The notes beneath the pieces were generated by a model. That model did no database searches and was not told the origin of the DNA. It saw nothing but the letters and a program-made list of their open reading frames with translations. A stretch of 64,000 bases of DNA, from assembly GCA_963974675.1 (NCBI GenBank), contig CAXBDQ010000002.1, positions 62,001-126,000 of the forward strand, written 5' to 3'. The DNA is from Porticoccus sp963974675 (GTDB lineage Bacteria; Pseudomonadota; Gammaproteobacteria; Pseudomonadales; Porticoccaceae). Positions 52,258-62,040 of the stretch are shown in pieces. Every line of letters starts with the position of its first letter. The first letter of the stretch is position 1. A program made the translations under genes and the position numbers.

Positions 52258-52431
52258 ATATGAAACATATCCATTTTTTATTAATAAAGACCTGAAACTA
52301 TATCATTTAGATATCTAATCCTAAATTTTTTACGCACCAACCAGTTTAACTCAGGTTTTGTTTACACACCGTGGTCCAACTGATTATAGTCACTGGCTGA
52401 TTCACCATGTCTGGCAAGGAGTAAATTCGGG

Positions 52432-53538
52432 ATGAAAACACGTGCAGCGGTAGCCTTTAAAGCAGGCGCACCTCTTGAAGTGGTCGATGTTGATCTGGAG
52501 GGCCCAAAGGCCGGTGAAGTGCTGGTGGAAATTAAAGCGACTGGGGTATGTCATACCGACGCCTTCACCCTGTCGGGCGATGACCCTGAAGGGGCTTTTC
52601 CGGCCATTCTAGGTCACGAAGGTGCTGGTGTAGTGGTTGATGTAGGTCCGGACGTTAAAAGCTTAAAACCCGGCGACCATGTAATTCCCCTCTATACCCC
52701 GGAATGCCGGGAGTGTAATTTTTGCCTCAACCCAAAAACTAATTTGTGTCAGTCTATTCGCACGACTCAAGGGCAGGGTGTCATGCCCGATGGCTCCAGC
52801 CGTTTTTCTCTGGATGGTCAACCGATTCTGCATTACATGGGTTGTTCAACTTTCTCGAACTACACAGTATTGCCCGAAATCGCGCTGGCTAAAGTGCGGG
52901 AAGATGCCCCTTTCGACAAAATTTGCTACATCGGTTGCGGCGTTACCACCGGCATTGGTGCCGTGGCTTTCACCATGAAAGTCGAAGTCGGTTCAACCGT
53001 GGCGGTATTTGGCTTGGGTGGTATTGGCCTGAATGTTGTTCAGGGTGCCAAAATGGTTGGGGCTACCAGAATTATCGGTATCGATACGAACCCTAACCGA
53101 GCCCACCTGGCCAAACAGTTTGGTATGACGGACTTTATCAACCCAAATGATGTTGAAAATGTTGTAGACCATATTATTGATTTGACCGGCGGCGGTGTGG
53201 ACTACAGCTTTGAGTGTATTGGTAATGTGAATGTTATGCGCCAAGCGCTGGAATGCTGCCACAAGGGTTGGGGGCAAAGCTGTATTGTTGGCGTTGCGGG
53301 TGCCGGTCAGGAAATTTCTACACGGCCTTTCCAATTAGTCACTGGCCGGTCATGGCGTGGTACTGCTTTTGGCGGCGCCAGAGGCCGTACCGATGTCCCC
53401 CGAATTGTCGATTGGTATATGGATGGAAAAATCAATATCGACGATTTGATTACCCACACCATGCCTTTGGGCGACATCAACAAAGCATTCGACCTGATGC
53501 ATACGGGTGAAAGTATTCGATCAGTCGTACTGTACTAA
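52432..53538 (+). CDS. frmA: S-(hydroxymethyl)glutathione dehydrogenase / class III alcohol dehydrogenase
   Basis: A 368-residue zinc dehydrogenase that oxidises the glutathione-formaldehyde adduct to S-formylglutathione. Catalytic zinc ligands are in GVCHTDAF and GHEGAGVV; the structural zinc set is CRECNFCLNPKTNLC. The NAD loop is FGLGGIGLNVVQGAK. The class III opening MKTRAAVAFKAGAPLEVVDV is clear (core RAAVAFKAGAPLEV). AGGAG precedes the ATG. fghA follows by 41 bases. No frmR repressor gene is adjacent. Confidence 0.97.
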   Translation: MKTRAAVAFKAGAPLEVVDVDLEGPKAGEVLVEIKATGVCHTDAFTLSGDDPEGAFPAILGHEGAGVVVDVGPDVKSLKPGDHVIPLYTPECRECNFCLNPKTNLCQSIRTTQGQGVMPDGSSRFSLDGQPILHYMGCSTFSNYTVLPEIALAKVREDAPFDKICYIGCGVTTGIGAVAFTMKVEVGSTVAVFGLGGIGLNVVQGAKMVGATRIIGIDTNPNRAHLAKQFGMTDFINPNDVENVVDHIIDLTGGGVDYSFECIGNVNVMRQALECCHKGWGQSCIVGVAGAGQEISTRPFQLVTGRSWRGTAFGGARGRTDVPRIVDWYMDGKINIDDLITHTMPLGDINKAFDLMHTGESIRSVVLY

Positions 53539-53579
53539 ATAAAAAGGTACTGTATTAGTTAATGACTGGGAAGGTAGAC

Positions 53580-54419
53580 ATGGAACAAATTGACGCGCAT
53601 AAATCCTTTGGTGGGCAACAGCTCCGCTACCGTCATCAGTCCAGGGTACTCAACTGTGAAATGACCCTTTCCATTTATCTGCCGCCACAAGCCGAACAAG
53701 GGCCAGTTCCTGCCCTTTATTGGTTATCAGGGCTCACCTGTACCGATGAAAATTTTGTGACCAAAGCTGGTGCTCAGGCGTATGCAGCGAAATATGGTAT
53801 GGCGATCATTGCCCCGGATACCAGCCCTCGCGGTGAGGATGTGCCCGATGACCCAGAGGGTGCCTATGATGTTGGATTGGGAGCAGGATTTTATGTCAAC
53901 GCCACACAATCACCCTGGAACCAGCATTATCAGATGTATGATTACGTAGTGAATGAATTGCCCGCACTGATCAATCAACACTTCCCTATCAATGGTACAA
54001 GGGTGAGTATTTCCGGCCACTCCATGGGTGGACATGGCGCATTAACCATCGCCCTGAAAAATCCAGACCAGTACAAATCTGTTTCAGCTTTTGCACCTAT
54101 TTGTTCACCAACAAATTGTCCTTGGGGCCAGAAGGCTTTAGGACTGTACCTGGGTGATGATCAAGGAACGTGGAAACAATACGACACTGTGGAGCTGATT
54201 AAACAACATTCCGCTCATCAACCACTGCCGGTTTTAATCGACCAAGGTGATCAGGATAATTTTCTACAGGAACAACTGAAAACCGAATTATTGGAAGCGG
54301 CTTGCCGTACTGAAAACTACCCCATGACGATTCGCAGGCAACCCGACTACGACCACAGCTATTACTTTATTGCTTCATTTATTGGCGAGCATATAAAATT
54401 TCATGCGCAGTATTTGTAG
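53580..54419 (+). CDS. fghA: S-formylglutathione hydrolase
   Basis: The ATG at 53580 (GAAGG upstream) gives 279 residues; ATG 53562 adds six. The nucleophile Ser is in SISGHSMGGHGALTIAL near residue 147; Asp is in LIDQGDQDNFL and His in DYDHSYYFIA. It hydrolyses S-formylglutathione to formate and glutathione, the second step after frmA. The next gene is a formate dehydrogenase-like oxidoreductase, 27 bases on. Confidence 0.96.
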   Translation: MEQIDAHKSFGGQQLRYRHQSRVLNCEMTLSIYLPPQAEQGPVPALYWLSGLTCTDENFVTKAGAQAYAAKYGMAIIAPDTSPRGEDVPDDPEGAYDVGLGAGFYVNATQSPWNQHYQMYDYVVNELPALINQHFPINGTRVSISGHSMGGHGALTIALKNPDQYKSVSAFAPICSPTNCPWGQKALGLYLGDDQGTWKQYDTVELIKQHSAHQPLPVLIDQGDQDNFLQEQLKTELLEAACRTENYPMTIRRQPDYDHSYYFIASFIGEHIKFHAQYL

Positions 54420-54446
54420 CGCCACATAGTAATGGGCAAAAAATAA

Positions 54447-56645
54447 ATGAGTAATGACCGCGGCTTACCTTCTTCAGAAAATATTATTGGCGGCGGCGCT
54501 AAAAAAGTTCTCTACACGCTCAAAACGGTCCAAAAAATTGGCCTGAAAAATTCCTCCAAAGCGCTCACTTCAAAAAACACCTGCAAAGCATGCGGATTGG
54601 GCATGGGGGGCCAACAAGGTGGCATGACCAACGAGCTGGGGGAATTCCCCGCCGTTTGTAATAAAAGTATTCAAGCCCAGTCTACAGACATTCAGCCCGC
54701 CATTCCTTCAGAAATTTTTCAGCATTCGCTGTCAGAATTACGGGAATTAAGCAGTTATGAATTAGAACATCTTGGCAGACTAGGCAACCCTATATTCAAA
54801 GCAAAGGATGCCAACCAATTTCAGGAGGTCAGCTGGGAGTGGGCCCTGCAATATGCCGCAGAAAAGTTTGCTGCCACCGAGCCATCCCGTACCTTTTTCT
54901 ACTCTTCAGGCCGCTCCTCCAACGAGGCCGGTTTTGTCTTGCAACTATTAGCCCGGTTATATGGCACCAACAACGTCAACAACTGCTCATACTACTGCCA
55001 TCAGGCCACCAGTGTTGCTCTGGGTGAAACTATCGGAAGCGGAACGGCTACAGTAGAACTAGAAGATTTATCTCGCTGCGACATGGTATTTGTGATTGGC
55101 GCCAACCCCGCCTCCAATCACCCTCGCTTTATCCATCAACTCAAAGGGATTCGTGATCGCGGTGGCAAGGTCATTATTATTAATCCCGCCAAGGAGCCGG
55201 GGTTAGTTCGTTTTGCTGTACCCAAAAGTGCCAAGTCGATGATGACCGGCGGCACCTGGATTGCCAGTGAATACCTGCAACCTGTTATTGGCAGTGACAT
55301 TGCGCTGCTAAAGGGGATTGCCAAATCGGTACTGGAAAAACAAGGCGAAGACCTCCACTTTATTCAGCAATTTACTGAAAATTTTGAAGTCTTCAAACAA
55401 GATATTAAAGGTACGCCTTGGGACGTTATTGAAAATACTACTGGCATATCTGTTGAAAAAATCCATCAGGTGGCCGATCAATATCTCGCCGCAAAAAATG
55501 TGATTTTTGCCTGGGGTATGGGTATGACCCACCACCAACACGGCGTCGAAAACATTGAATATATTTCCAACCTAGCCCTGCTGCGAGGCATGATCGGCAA
55601 ACCCGGCGCTGGGTTCCTACCACTGCGTGGCCACAGTAATGTTCAGGGCATTGGCACCATTGGCGTCAAACCGGTGCTGACGGAAGATGTCTTTCATAAA
55701 CTCGAGTCAGAGCTTGGCGCAAAACTGCCAACCTCTGAGGGTATGGATACTTTGGCCTGTATGAATGCCGCACATAACGGCAAGGTAGATGCAGCTCTGA
55801 TAATGGGAGGCAATCTCTATGGCGCGTCCCCGAACTCAGCTTGGGCGGAGGAGGCTTTAGACAATATCGGTTTTACCCTTTACCTAACCACCACCCTAAA
55901 CCAGGGACATATTCACGGCTGTGATACCAGCGAAAGCCTAATTCTTCCCGTGACAGCCAGAGACGAAGAATGGCAAACCACCACGCAGGAATCCATGTTT
56001 AATTATGTACGGCTCAGTGATGGGGGTATTAATCGCCATAAAAATACTCGCCCCGAAGTTATGGTGCTCAGTGATATTGCCCAGCAATTGTTAAAAAATT
56101 GTCCCGTCGATTTCAGCCAGTTCAAACAACATAAAAATATTCGAGAAACTATCGCCAAGGTTGTCCCCGGCATGGAGCAGCTGGCCGACATTGATGTCGC
56201 CAAGCAAGAGTTTCATATTCAAGGTCGACTAAAACACCAGCCTGAATTTAATATGCCGAAGGGTCTAGCACAGTTTAAAGTTCGCCCTCTTCCACCAGCC
56301 CCTAAAGATCAAAACTATCCTTTCACACTAACAACCGTACGCAGTGAAGGACAGTTCAATACTATTATTTACGAAGAAACCGACAGCTATCGCAACACGC
56401 AAAACCGCTGGTCCGTTTTGATGAATCCCGACACCATTAAAAAATTGGGGATCCACAACAATATCGTCAACCTGGTTTCTAATTATGGCCGAATGGACCG
56501 TGTCAGGGTCTACCCCTTTGATTTACCCGACAACAATTTGATGGCCTATTTTCCGGAAGCGAATGTGTTGATTGGCTGTGAGCAAGATCCGCGCAGTAAA
56601 ACACCAGCGTTTAAAGCGGTGCCGGTAAATATAGAAATTGTTTAA
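54447..56645 (+). CDS. FdhF/YdeP-family molybdopterin oxidoreductase, probable formate dehydrogenase
   Basis: A 732-residue molybdenum enzyme. A cysteine-rich N-terminus (TCKACGLGMGG) shows fewer cysteines than a classical 4Fe-4S site. NCSYYCHQATSVAL aligns with the metal-ligand region of FdhF, where Cys replaces selenocysteine and the following His is kept. FVIGANPASNHPRFI and MGMTHHQHGVENI are cofactor-binding segments, and a molybdopterin dinucleotide-binding domain ends the protein (SVLMNPDTIKKLGI). Placed after frmA-fghA it likely finishes formaldehyde to CO2. YdeP-type enzymes are also tied to acid resistance, so formate as substrate is inference. Confidence 0.85.
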   Translation: MSNDRGLPSSENIIGGGAKKVLYTLKTVQKIGLKNSSKALTSKNTCKACGLGMGGQQGGMTNELGEFPAVCNKSIQAQSTDIQPAIPSEIFQHSLSELRELSSYELEHLGRLGNPIFKAKDANQFQEVSWEWALQYAAEKFAATEPSRTFFYSSGRSSNEAGFVLQLLARLYGTNNVNNCSYYCHQATSVALGETIGSGTATVELEDLSRCDMVFVIGANPASNHPRFIHQLKGIRDRGGKVIIINPAKEPGLVRFAVPKSAKSMMTGGTWIASEYLQPVIGSDIALLKGIAKSVLEKQGEDLHFIQQFTENFEVFKQDIKGTPWDVIENTTGISVEKIHQVADQYLAAKNVIFAWGMGMTHHQHGVENIEYISNLALLRGMIGKPGAGFLPLRGHSNVQGIGTIGVKPVLTEDVFHKLESELGAKLPTSEGMDTLACMNAAHNGKVDAALIMGGNLYGASPNSAWAEEALDNIGFTLYLTTTLNQGHIHGCDTSESLILPVTARDEEWQTTTQESMFNYVRLSDGGINRHKNTRPEVMVLSDIAQQLLKNCPVDFSQFKQHKNIRETIAKVVPGMEQLADIDVAKQEFHIQGRLKHQPEFNMPKGLAQFKVRPLPPAPKDQNYPFTLTTVRSEGQFNTIIYEETDSYRNTQNRWSVLMNPDTIKKLGIHNNIVNLVSNYGRMDRVRVYPFDLPDNNLMAYFPEANVLIGCEQDPRSKTPAFKAVPVNIEIV

Positions 56646-56700
56646 TCCTTTTTAGCCCGCGAGTATCGTTAGCCCTATTCAGAACAACTTCTCTTGTATG

Positions 56701-56716
56701 CTGGATGTATATACAG
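56701..56716 (+). promoter_or_regulatory. LexA (SOS) box upstream of umuDC
   Basis: CTGGATGTATATACAG matches CTGT-N8-ACAG with one change and an alternating AT core. It lies 14 bases before the umuD ATG, so LexA binding would block transcription of umuDC. Confidence 0.9.
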
Positions 56717-56729
56717 TATCTTTGTTGGT

Positions 56730-57161
56730 ATGAAAACCACGCCCCTACCACTATATCCCTTCGGGCCTCCAACAACTCTTCCACTCTTTAGCGTGGCAGT
56801 CCGTGCGGGGTTCCCCAGCCCTGCGGATGATTTTGTAGAGGTGTCACTAGACATCAGGGAACATCTGATAAAACACCCATCAGCGACCTTTTTTGCCCGC
56901 GCTGAGGGCGACTCTATGACCGGATTTGGAATTTTTAATGGTGACCTGTTGATTGTAGATCGCGCACTACAGCCACAACATGGGGACGTGGTGATCGCCG
57001 CCATAGATGGTGATCTCACTTGCAAGATGTTGGACCTGCACGAAAAATTATTGCGCTCCGGCAATGTTCGCTATCAGCCCATTGAATTACACGACAATGC
57101 TGAATTATTGATTGAGGGTGTGGTGATTCATTCCGTACGCCATCACCGATGTTCGCGTTAG
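56730..57161 (+). CDS. umuD: UmuD-type translesion polymerase subunit (S24 peptidase fold)
   Basis: The ATG at 56730 gives 143 residues; GTG/ATG upstream at 56694 would overlap the LexA box. The self-cleavage site is the Ala-Gly of VRAGFPSPADD, with the Ser of EGDSMTG and the Lys of LTCKML as the catalytic pair. RecA filaments trigger cleavage to UmuD', the active partner of UmuC. The stop overlaps umuC by 13 bases. Confidence 0.95.
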   Translation: MKTTPLPLYPFGPPTTLPLFSVAVRAGFPSPADDFVEVSLDIREHLIKHPSATFFARAEGDSMTGFGIFNGDLLIVDRALQPQHGDVVIAAIDGDLTCKMLDLHEKLLRSGNVRYQPIELHDNAELLIEGVVIHSVRHHRCSR

Positions 57162-58405
57162 TCGACTGCAATAGCTGTTATGCCAGCTGCGAACAAATCT
57201 TTCGGCCTGATTTACGGGGGAAACCGGTCATCGTTTTAAGCAATAACGACGGCTGTATCATCGCCCGCTCGAAAGAAGCCAAAGCATTAGGTATTCCTGA
57301 CCTTCATGCCTATTTCAAGGTGAAGCAATTGATTAAACGTCATCGTGTGGCGGTATTTTCCAGTAACTTTCGACTCTATGATGACATCTCTCAACGGGTA
57401 ATGGACACCTTGCGCCACTTTAGCCCCAATATTGAAATTTATAGTATCGATGAAATGTTTCTCGACTTTGCTGGGATGAACCATCCACTCCACAACTATG
57501 GTCAGACCATAAAACAGACATTGTGGAAACAAGTCCGAATGCCCGTCAGTGTCGGTATCGCACCCAGTAAAACCCTGGCCAAATTAGCCAATTATGCCGC
57601 TAAAAATATTCAAAAATGCCAAGGGGTCTGCTTGCTGGACAGCCCACATAAATGGCAATGGCTATTACCACGAGTGCCTGTGACGAAAGTCTGGGGGGTA
57701 GGTTTACGTACCGGAAAAAAGCTGGCTGACCTCTCTATCTACACAGCCGGAGACTTGGCCATCAGTAACCCAAAAACGATTCGACGCCACTTCAGTGTGT
57801 GCCTAGAAAGAACCATTGAAGAACTCAATGGCAAAGTATGCCTTGAGTTGGAAGACATACCTCCAGACAAAAAACAGATTTACTGTAGCCGCTCTTTTGG
57901 TGAAAAACCTTCTGAGTTAGATCCACTGCTTCAGGCAGTGGGGCTCTACGCATGCCGTGCGACAGAAAAACTTCGCGCACAGCAGCACTTGGTGCTATCT
58001 ATTCATGTCTTTATTCATACCTCGCCCTATCAACCCAATTACTACAGCAATAGTACCGTGGTAAAGCTTCCCTATCCCACCGACGATAGTCGAGTAATTA
58101 CCGCCAGCGCCAAGCAAGCTGTTCGCTCGCTCTATCGCCCGGGGCATAAATACCTGAAGTCCGGGGTTGGGTTAATCGAACTGGTACCCAAAAAGTATCA
58201 ACAACAAGATATTTTTCAAGCGTCACAGGGAAAGAGTGCCGATACGCTCATGAAGACGTTGGACGACATTAACCGGCGCTATGGCCAAGGGTCTGCTTTT
58301 CTCGCAGGAGAGGGAATAAGAAAACGCTGGCCAATGAGACAAGAGCATCGCTCACCCTGCTACACCACAAACTGGAACGATCTGCCGATAGCCAAAACTG
58401 ATTAA
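57149..58405 (+). CDS. umuC: Y-family DNA polymerase V catalytic subunit UmuC
   Basis: A 418-residue Y-family polymerase. FALVDCNSCYASCEQIF is the palm start with the first catalytic Asp; YSIDEMFLDF has the catalytic Asp-Glu. VSVGIAPSKTLAKLANYAAK and the helix-hairpin-helix (VWGVGLRTGKKLADL) follow. A C-terminal domain of normal length completes it. It bypasses DNA lesions as UmuD'2C. Its last 4 bases overlap the convergent glycosyltransferase gene. Confidence 0.97.
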   Translation: MFALVDCNSCYASCEQIFRPDLRGKPVIVLSNNDGCIIARSKEAKALGIPDLHAYFKVKQLIKRHRVAVFSSNFRLYDDISQRVMDTLRHFSPNIEIYSIDEMFLDFAGMNHPLHNYGQTIKQTLWKQVRMPVSVGIAPSKTLAKLANYAAKNIQKCQGVCLLDSPHKWQWLLPRVPVTKVWGVGLRTGKKLADLSIYTAGDLAISNPKTIRRHFSVCLERTIEELNGKVCLELEDIPPDKKQIYCSRSFGEKPSELDPLLQAVGLYACRATEKLRAQQHLVLSIHVFIHTSPYQPNYYSNSTVVKLPYPTDDSRVITASAKQAVRSLYRPGHKYLKSGVGLIELVPKKYQQQDIFQASQGKSADTLMKTLDDINRRYGQGSAFLAGEGIRKRWPMRQEHRSPCYTTNWNDLPIAKTD

Positions 58406-59472
58406 GCCGCTTGCCAGTGCACGGGGTTCGATGACCAATAAGTTGTCTCAGCCCATAACTGGCGGCTGAGCGACGCCACGCTGTCATGGCAACCTTGATG
58501 TATCCAATCTGCCAGGGCACCCGCCACATTGGGGTAATTGGGCCTAACCAAGCTCAGCTCACAACTAAACCAAAAATCCAGCGAAGAATAATCTATTCGC
58601 TCTTCAATCGTGGCATAACCCAACTGTTCCAGCGCCGCAGCATTGGATAATTGCTCCATCTGGCCATTAAGCGGTTTGGCCAAAACATGCTTACCTAATT
58701 GAAGAGCTTCGCTAATGAGTTCGAAACCCGAATTACAGATAACCCACTGACTATTCACCAAATCATGCTGAAAACCATCTCGACTGGGGGGACGAGTGTG
58801 CACATTACGCTCATCTCGCCAAGCTAGGTTCGGGCCATAGACATAAAACTGAAACTGCTGAAACTGCCGAAACAATGGCAATAGGCTCGATTGGTCTTCA
58901 AAAGGCAGGTAAACCAGCACATTGTTTGCCGTATCTCCTTGGGCCACCAAATCATCATCAAGATCCACAATAGGCGGTAACACAGGCTGGTCAAAATGAT
59001 GCCAGTGCAACCCGACAGGAACATCCACTGGAGCAAATTTCTGCATGATCGCGCGCGTTAACAGATTGCCTCCTCTTTCAGGGACTTGATGACAAAAAGC
59101 ATACTGATGACCAATACCCACTGACCATACTTTCTGGTGACGGGCCGCTCGTGCAGTAATTGGCTCATAATCACTGATCACCAAATCATAACTGCTCAAA
59201 TCCGGTGAGCGAATATCTTTCCACAATCTAATCAAGCGTGCTTTCGATGCCGTCTTTAAAGGCTGAATTCTCCCGGCATGGGAGTGAAAGGTCAATCCGG
59301 TCTGACACTGAAAATCACCGAACATATCCATATCAAAATAGGCCTGGCGTTGTCGTCCAGAAAACAACCAATTCACTTCTACATCAGGATACTTTGAAAG
59401 CTCATGGGCCATCGCGCGTGCACGAGAAAGGTGGCCATTTCCCGTACCTTGAACTCCGTAAAATATTTTCAC
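58402..59472 (-). CDS. MJ1255/VC2487-type glycosyltransferase
   Basis: Using GTG 59472, which overlaps the PAP2 stop (GTGA), the protein has 356 residues starting MKIFYGVQGTGNGHLSRARAM. The GT28-like donor site is CNSGFELISEALQLGKHVLAKPLNGQMEQ (core GFELISEAL and GQMEQL). VISDYEPITARAA is the family acceptor-side motif. Cargo is unknown; members occur with PAP2 phosphatases, as here, suggesting a lipid-linked sugar step. Confidence 0.85.
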   Translation of the reverse strand: MKIFYGVQGTGNGHLSRARAMAHELSKYPDVEVNWLFSGRQRQAYFDMDMFGDFQCQTGLTFHSHAGRIQPLKTASKARLIRLWKDIRSPDLSSYDLVISDYEPITARAARHQKVWSVGIGHQYAFCHQVPERGGNLLTRAIMQKFAPVDVPVGLHWHHFDQPVLPPIVDLDDDLVAQGDTANNVLVYLPFEDQSSLLPLFRQFQQFQFYVYGPNLAWRDERNVHTRPPSRDGFQHDLVNSQWVICNSGFELISEALQLGKHVLAKPLNGQMEQLSNAAALEQLGYATIEERIDYSSLDFWFSCELSLVRPNYPNVAGALADWIHQGCHDSVASLSRQLWAETTYWSSNPVHWQAA

Positions 59473-60017
59473 AACACAACACCCACTACTTGCATGGCAC
59501 ACCAGGCAATACCGCTACCAAGCAATGCGCCTGCCACAGTATCCATAGGGAAATGCACTCCCAAGATAATACGAGACAATGCTACGGCAACCGCCCAACC
59601 ATAAAGGTAGAGACCAAACATGCCAACGGGCATCAGCAGAACTAACACCGTGACCACAAGGAAAACACCCGAGGTATGACCGGAAGGAAAACTGAACTCG
59701 TCCGAAGCCGTGATCACACTTTCAAAACCCGGAATGATATTGGGGGGGCGATTGCGCTTAAAACTATTTTTCAATAAAAAATAGGTGGGTCGCTCTATGG
59801 CAAACCCAATGACCAGAGTGACGAAGACTACCCACCCTAACTGAACTGAAATCAATGCTATCAAGACAGGAATAAAGAGGTAAAACCAGCCATCTGCACT
59901 GGTCGATACCACATTTGCAATCAATCGTATTCGACGTCTTGTATTCCACTTAACAATACTTAGAAAAGTAATAACATCAAAGGAATGAAGTGCTTGTAAT
60001 GCTTTAGTATTTGTCAT
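59469..60017 (-). CDS. PAP2-family membrane phosphatase
   Basis: A 182-residue membrane protein with about five helices. The three PAP2 motifs are KRNRPP, FPSGHTSGVF and SRIILGVHFPMDTVAG, with catalytic His in each of the last two. It dephosphorylates lipid phosphates, for example undecaprenyl diphosphate or phosphatidate, on the periplasmic side. It is translationally coupled to the glycosyltransferase downstream. Confidence 0.9.
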   Translation of the reverse strand: MTNTKALQALHSFDVITFLSIVKWNTRRRIRLIANVVSTSADGWFYLFIPVLIALISVQLGWVVFVTLVIGFAIERPTYFLLKNSFKRNRPPNIIPGFESVITASDEFSFPSGHTSGVFLVVTVLVLLMPVGMFGLYLYGWAVAVALSRIILGVHFPMDTVAGALLGSGIAWCAMQVVGVVL

Positions 60018-60152
60018 ATTGCAGACACTAGGCAGACATTGTTACAACCAGATGTACAAAACATGACAATTTGGTGAATTGTGCCAATATACAACTTTGG
60101 ATGTTCTATAGTGTCAAAAACATTATCAACAAACTCAGCTTGGAGAATTCAC

Positions 60153-60680
60153 CTGAAACAGGCACTTCTGTTATTCGCGGCAATCACCACAACAGCGTAC
60201 GGACAAACTGTTTATAAGTCTGTGGATGCTAACGGCACGGTCACCTACAGCGATCAGCCCGCCATTGCTGAAGAATTAGTTGAAACACTCGAATTTAGTG
60301 ATGTCGTCGGTGTGAAGGATCCTGCTGCGGAATCTGCAGCGCGCATTGAGCAGATGTCTCAGGTAGCAGATCGACTAAAAAAAGACCGCAAAGAAAGAGA
60401 TGAAGCACGCCAAGCTGAAGAAGAATTAGCGTTTGCCCGCCAACAATTAGCACCCCCCCTCATTTACAAAGAAGAGCACTATCACACGAATTATCCCTAT
60501 CGCGGAGGGCGTCGTTTCAACCCACGATGGTCAGATCACCGTGACCCCTCACCCCCTACCTACATAAAACGTGATTTAAACAACAAATCTCTGTTGGTTC
60601 CACAATCTAAACTGCTCACACCGGCCAAGTTGTTTGAGAAAAAACCATCAAATAAACATCACCGAAGAGAAAGAGATTAA
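60153..60680 (+). CDS. DUF4124-domain secreted protein
   Basis: A signal peptide (KQALLLFAAITTTAYG) precedes a DUF4124 domain, QTVYKSVDANGTVTYSDQPA. A charged helix, then a basic Pro/His-rich tail follow. The best start is CTG 60153, which has GGAG 7 bases upstream and begins exactly at the signal peptide. Earlier in-frame GTGs (60081, 60111) lack ribosome binding sites and would add a long non-signal leader. Function is unknown. Confidence 0.75.
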   Translation: MKQALLLFAAITTTAYGQTVYKSVDANGTVTYSDQPAIAEELVETLEFSDVVGVKDPAAESAARIEQMSQVADRLKKDRKERDEARQAEEELAFARQQLAPPLIYKEEHYHTNYPYRGGRRFNPRWSDHRDPSPPTYIKRDLNNKSLLVPQSKLLTPAKLFEKKPSNKHHRRERD

Positions 60681-60761
60681 AGACACCTATCGCTTCTGCC
60701 ACATCCTGCACGATAACGCTATAATGGGCGGTTCTGGAAATTTGAATCGACATTGGATTCC

Positions 60762-62015
60762 ATGGATATCAAATCATACATGCAACAATTGGGGCAGCAA
60801 GCACGCGCCGCCTCAAGAGTAATTGCCGCTACCAGCACCGAAAATAAAAACTCGGCGTTATTGGCTATTGCAGATTCGCTCAACCACAATCGTCAACAAG
60901 TCTTGGCGGCGAATGCTGTCGACTTAAAAAATGGACGAGAGAATGGCCTCGACTCAGCCTTACTGGATCGATTAGAACTCAATGATGCCAGAATCGATGC
61001 CATGATTGAGGGTCTTCAACAAGTGGCAGCCTTACCTGACCCCATTGGAGAAATCACCGACCTCACCCAGCGCCCCAGTGGTATTGAGCTGGGTAAAATG
61101 CGCGTTCCTCTCGGCGTGGTCGGTATTATTTATGAATCCCGCCCCAATGTGACCATTGATGCCGCGAGTCTGTGCTTGAAATCTGGCAACGCCACCATCT
61201 TGCGTGGTGGCAGTGAAGCCATTCAATCGAATCAGGCCATTGCCGACTGTATCAAACAAGGTTTGTCGGCCTCAGGATTGCCTGAATCCGTCGTACAGGT
61301 AATTGATACCACCGACCGTGCTGCGGTGGGTGAATTAATCACCATGTCCGACTACGTCGATGTCATTATTCCCCGTGGTGGCAAAGGCTTGATCGAGCGC
61401 ATCAGCAACAATGCCCGCGTGCCAGTGATTAAACACCTGGACGGTATTTGCCATGTCTATATCGATGACAAAGCCGACCTGGAGATGGCATTCAATATTG
61501 CCTTCAATGCCAAAACCCATCGTTATGGTGTCTGCAATGCCATGGAAACCTTACTGGTAGCCGAAGGCGTTGCCACAGATATATTGCCCCGTTTGGCCAA
61601 AGCTTATGAAGCAGAGGGTGTGGAATTACGGGGCTGTGAAAAAACGCGTGGTATTATCGACTGCGTTGCGGCAACTGAGGAAGACTGGGGCACGGAATAC
61701 CTCGCCCCCATTCTCTCCATCAAAGTGGTGGCAGGTATGGATGAAGCCATGGAGCATATTGCCCATTACAGCTCACAACACACCGAAGCTATTGTTACCC
61801 GCGACAACGATAGAGCTCGTCGCTTTATGGCAGAGGTAGATTCAAGCTCTGTGATCCACAATGCATCGACACGATTTGCCGATGGGTTTGAATATGGCTT
61901 GGGTGCCGAAATTGGTATCTCAACAGATAAAATTCACGCCCGCGGCCCCGTCGGACTGGAAGGCCTGACATCACAAAAATGGATCGTCTATGGCCACGGT
62001 GAAATCCGTCAATAA
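60762..62015 (+). CDS. proA: Gamma-glutamyl phosphate reductase
   Basis: About 417 residues (ATG 60762; TTG 60753 adds three). The catalytic Cys is in THRYGVCNAMETLLV. VPLGVVGIIYESRPNVTIDA is the family signature (core GIIYESRPNV), and HLDGICHVYID contacts cofactor. It reduces gamma-glutamyl phosphate with NADPH to the semialdehyde, the second step of proline synthesis. nadD follows after 25 bases. Confidence 0.96.
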   Translation: MDIKSYMQQLGQQARAASRVIAATSTENKNSALLAIADSLNHNRQQVLAANAVDLKNGRENGLDSALLDRLELNDARIDAMIEGLQQVAALPDPIGEITDLTQRPSGIELGKMRVPLGVVGIIYESRPNVTIDAASLCLKSGNATILRGGSEAIQSNQAIADCIKQGLSASGLPESVVQVIDTTDRAAVGELITMSDYVDVIIPRGGKGLIERISNNARVPVIKHLDGICHVYIDDKADLEMAFNIAFNAKTHRYGVCNAMETLLVAEGVATDILPRLAKAYEAEGVELRGCEKTRGIIDCVAATEEDWGTEYLAPILSIKVVAGMDEAMEHIAHYSSQHTEAIVTRDNDRARRFMAEVDSSSVIHNASTRFADGFEYGLGAEIGISTDKIHARGPVGLEGLTSQKWIVYGHGEIRQ

Positions 62016-62040
62016 TCAGCACGGTACGGATTAATCGCAT

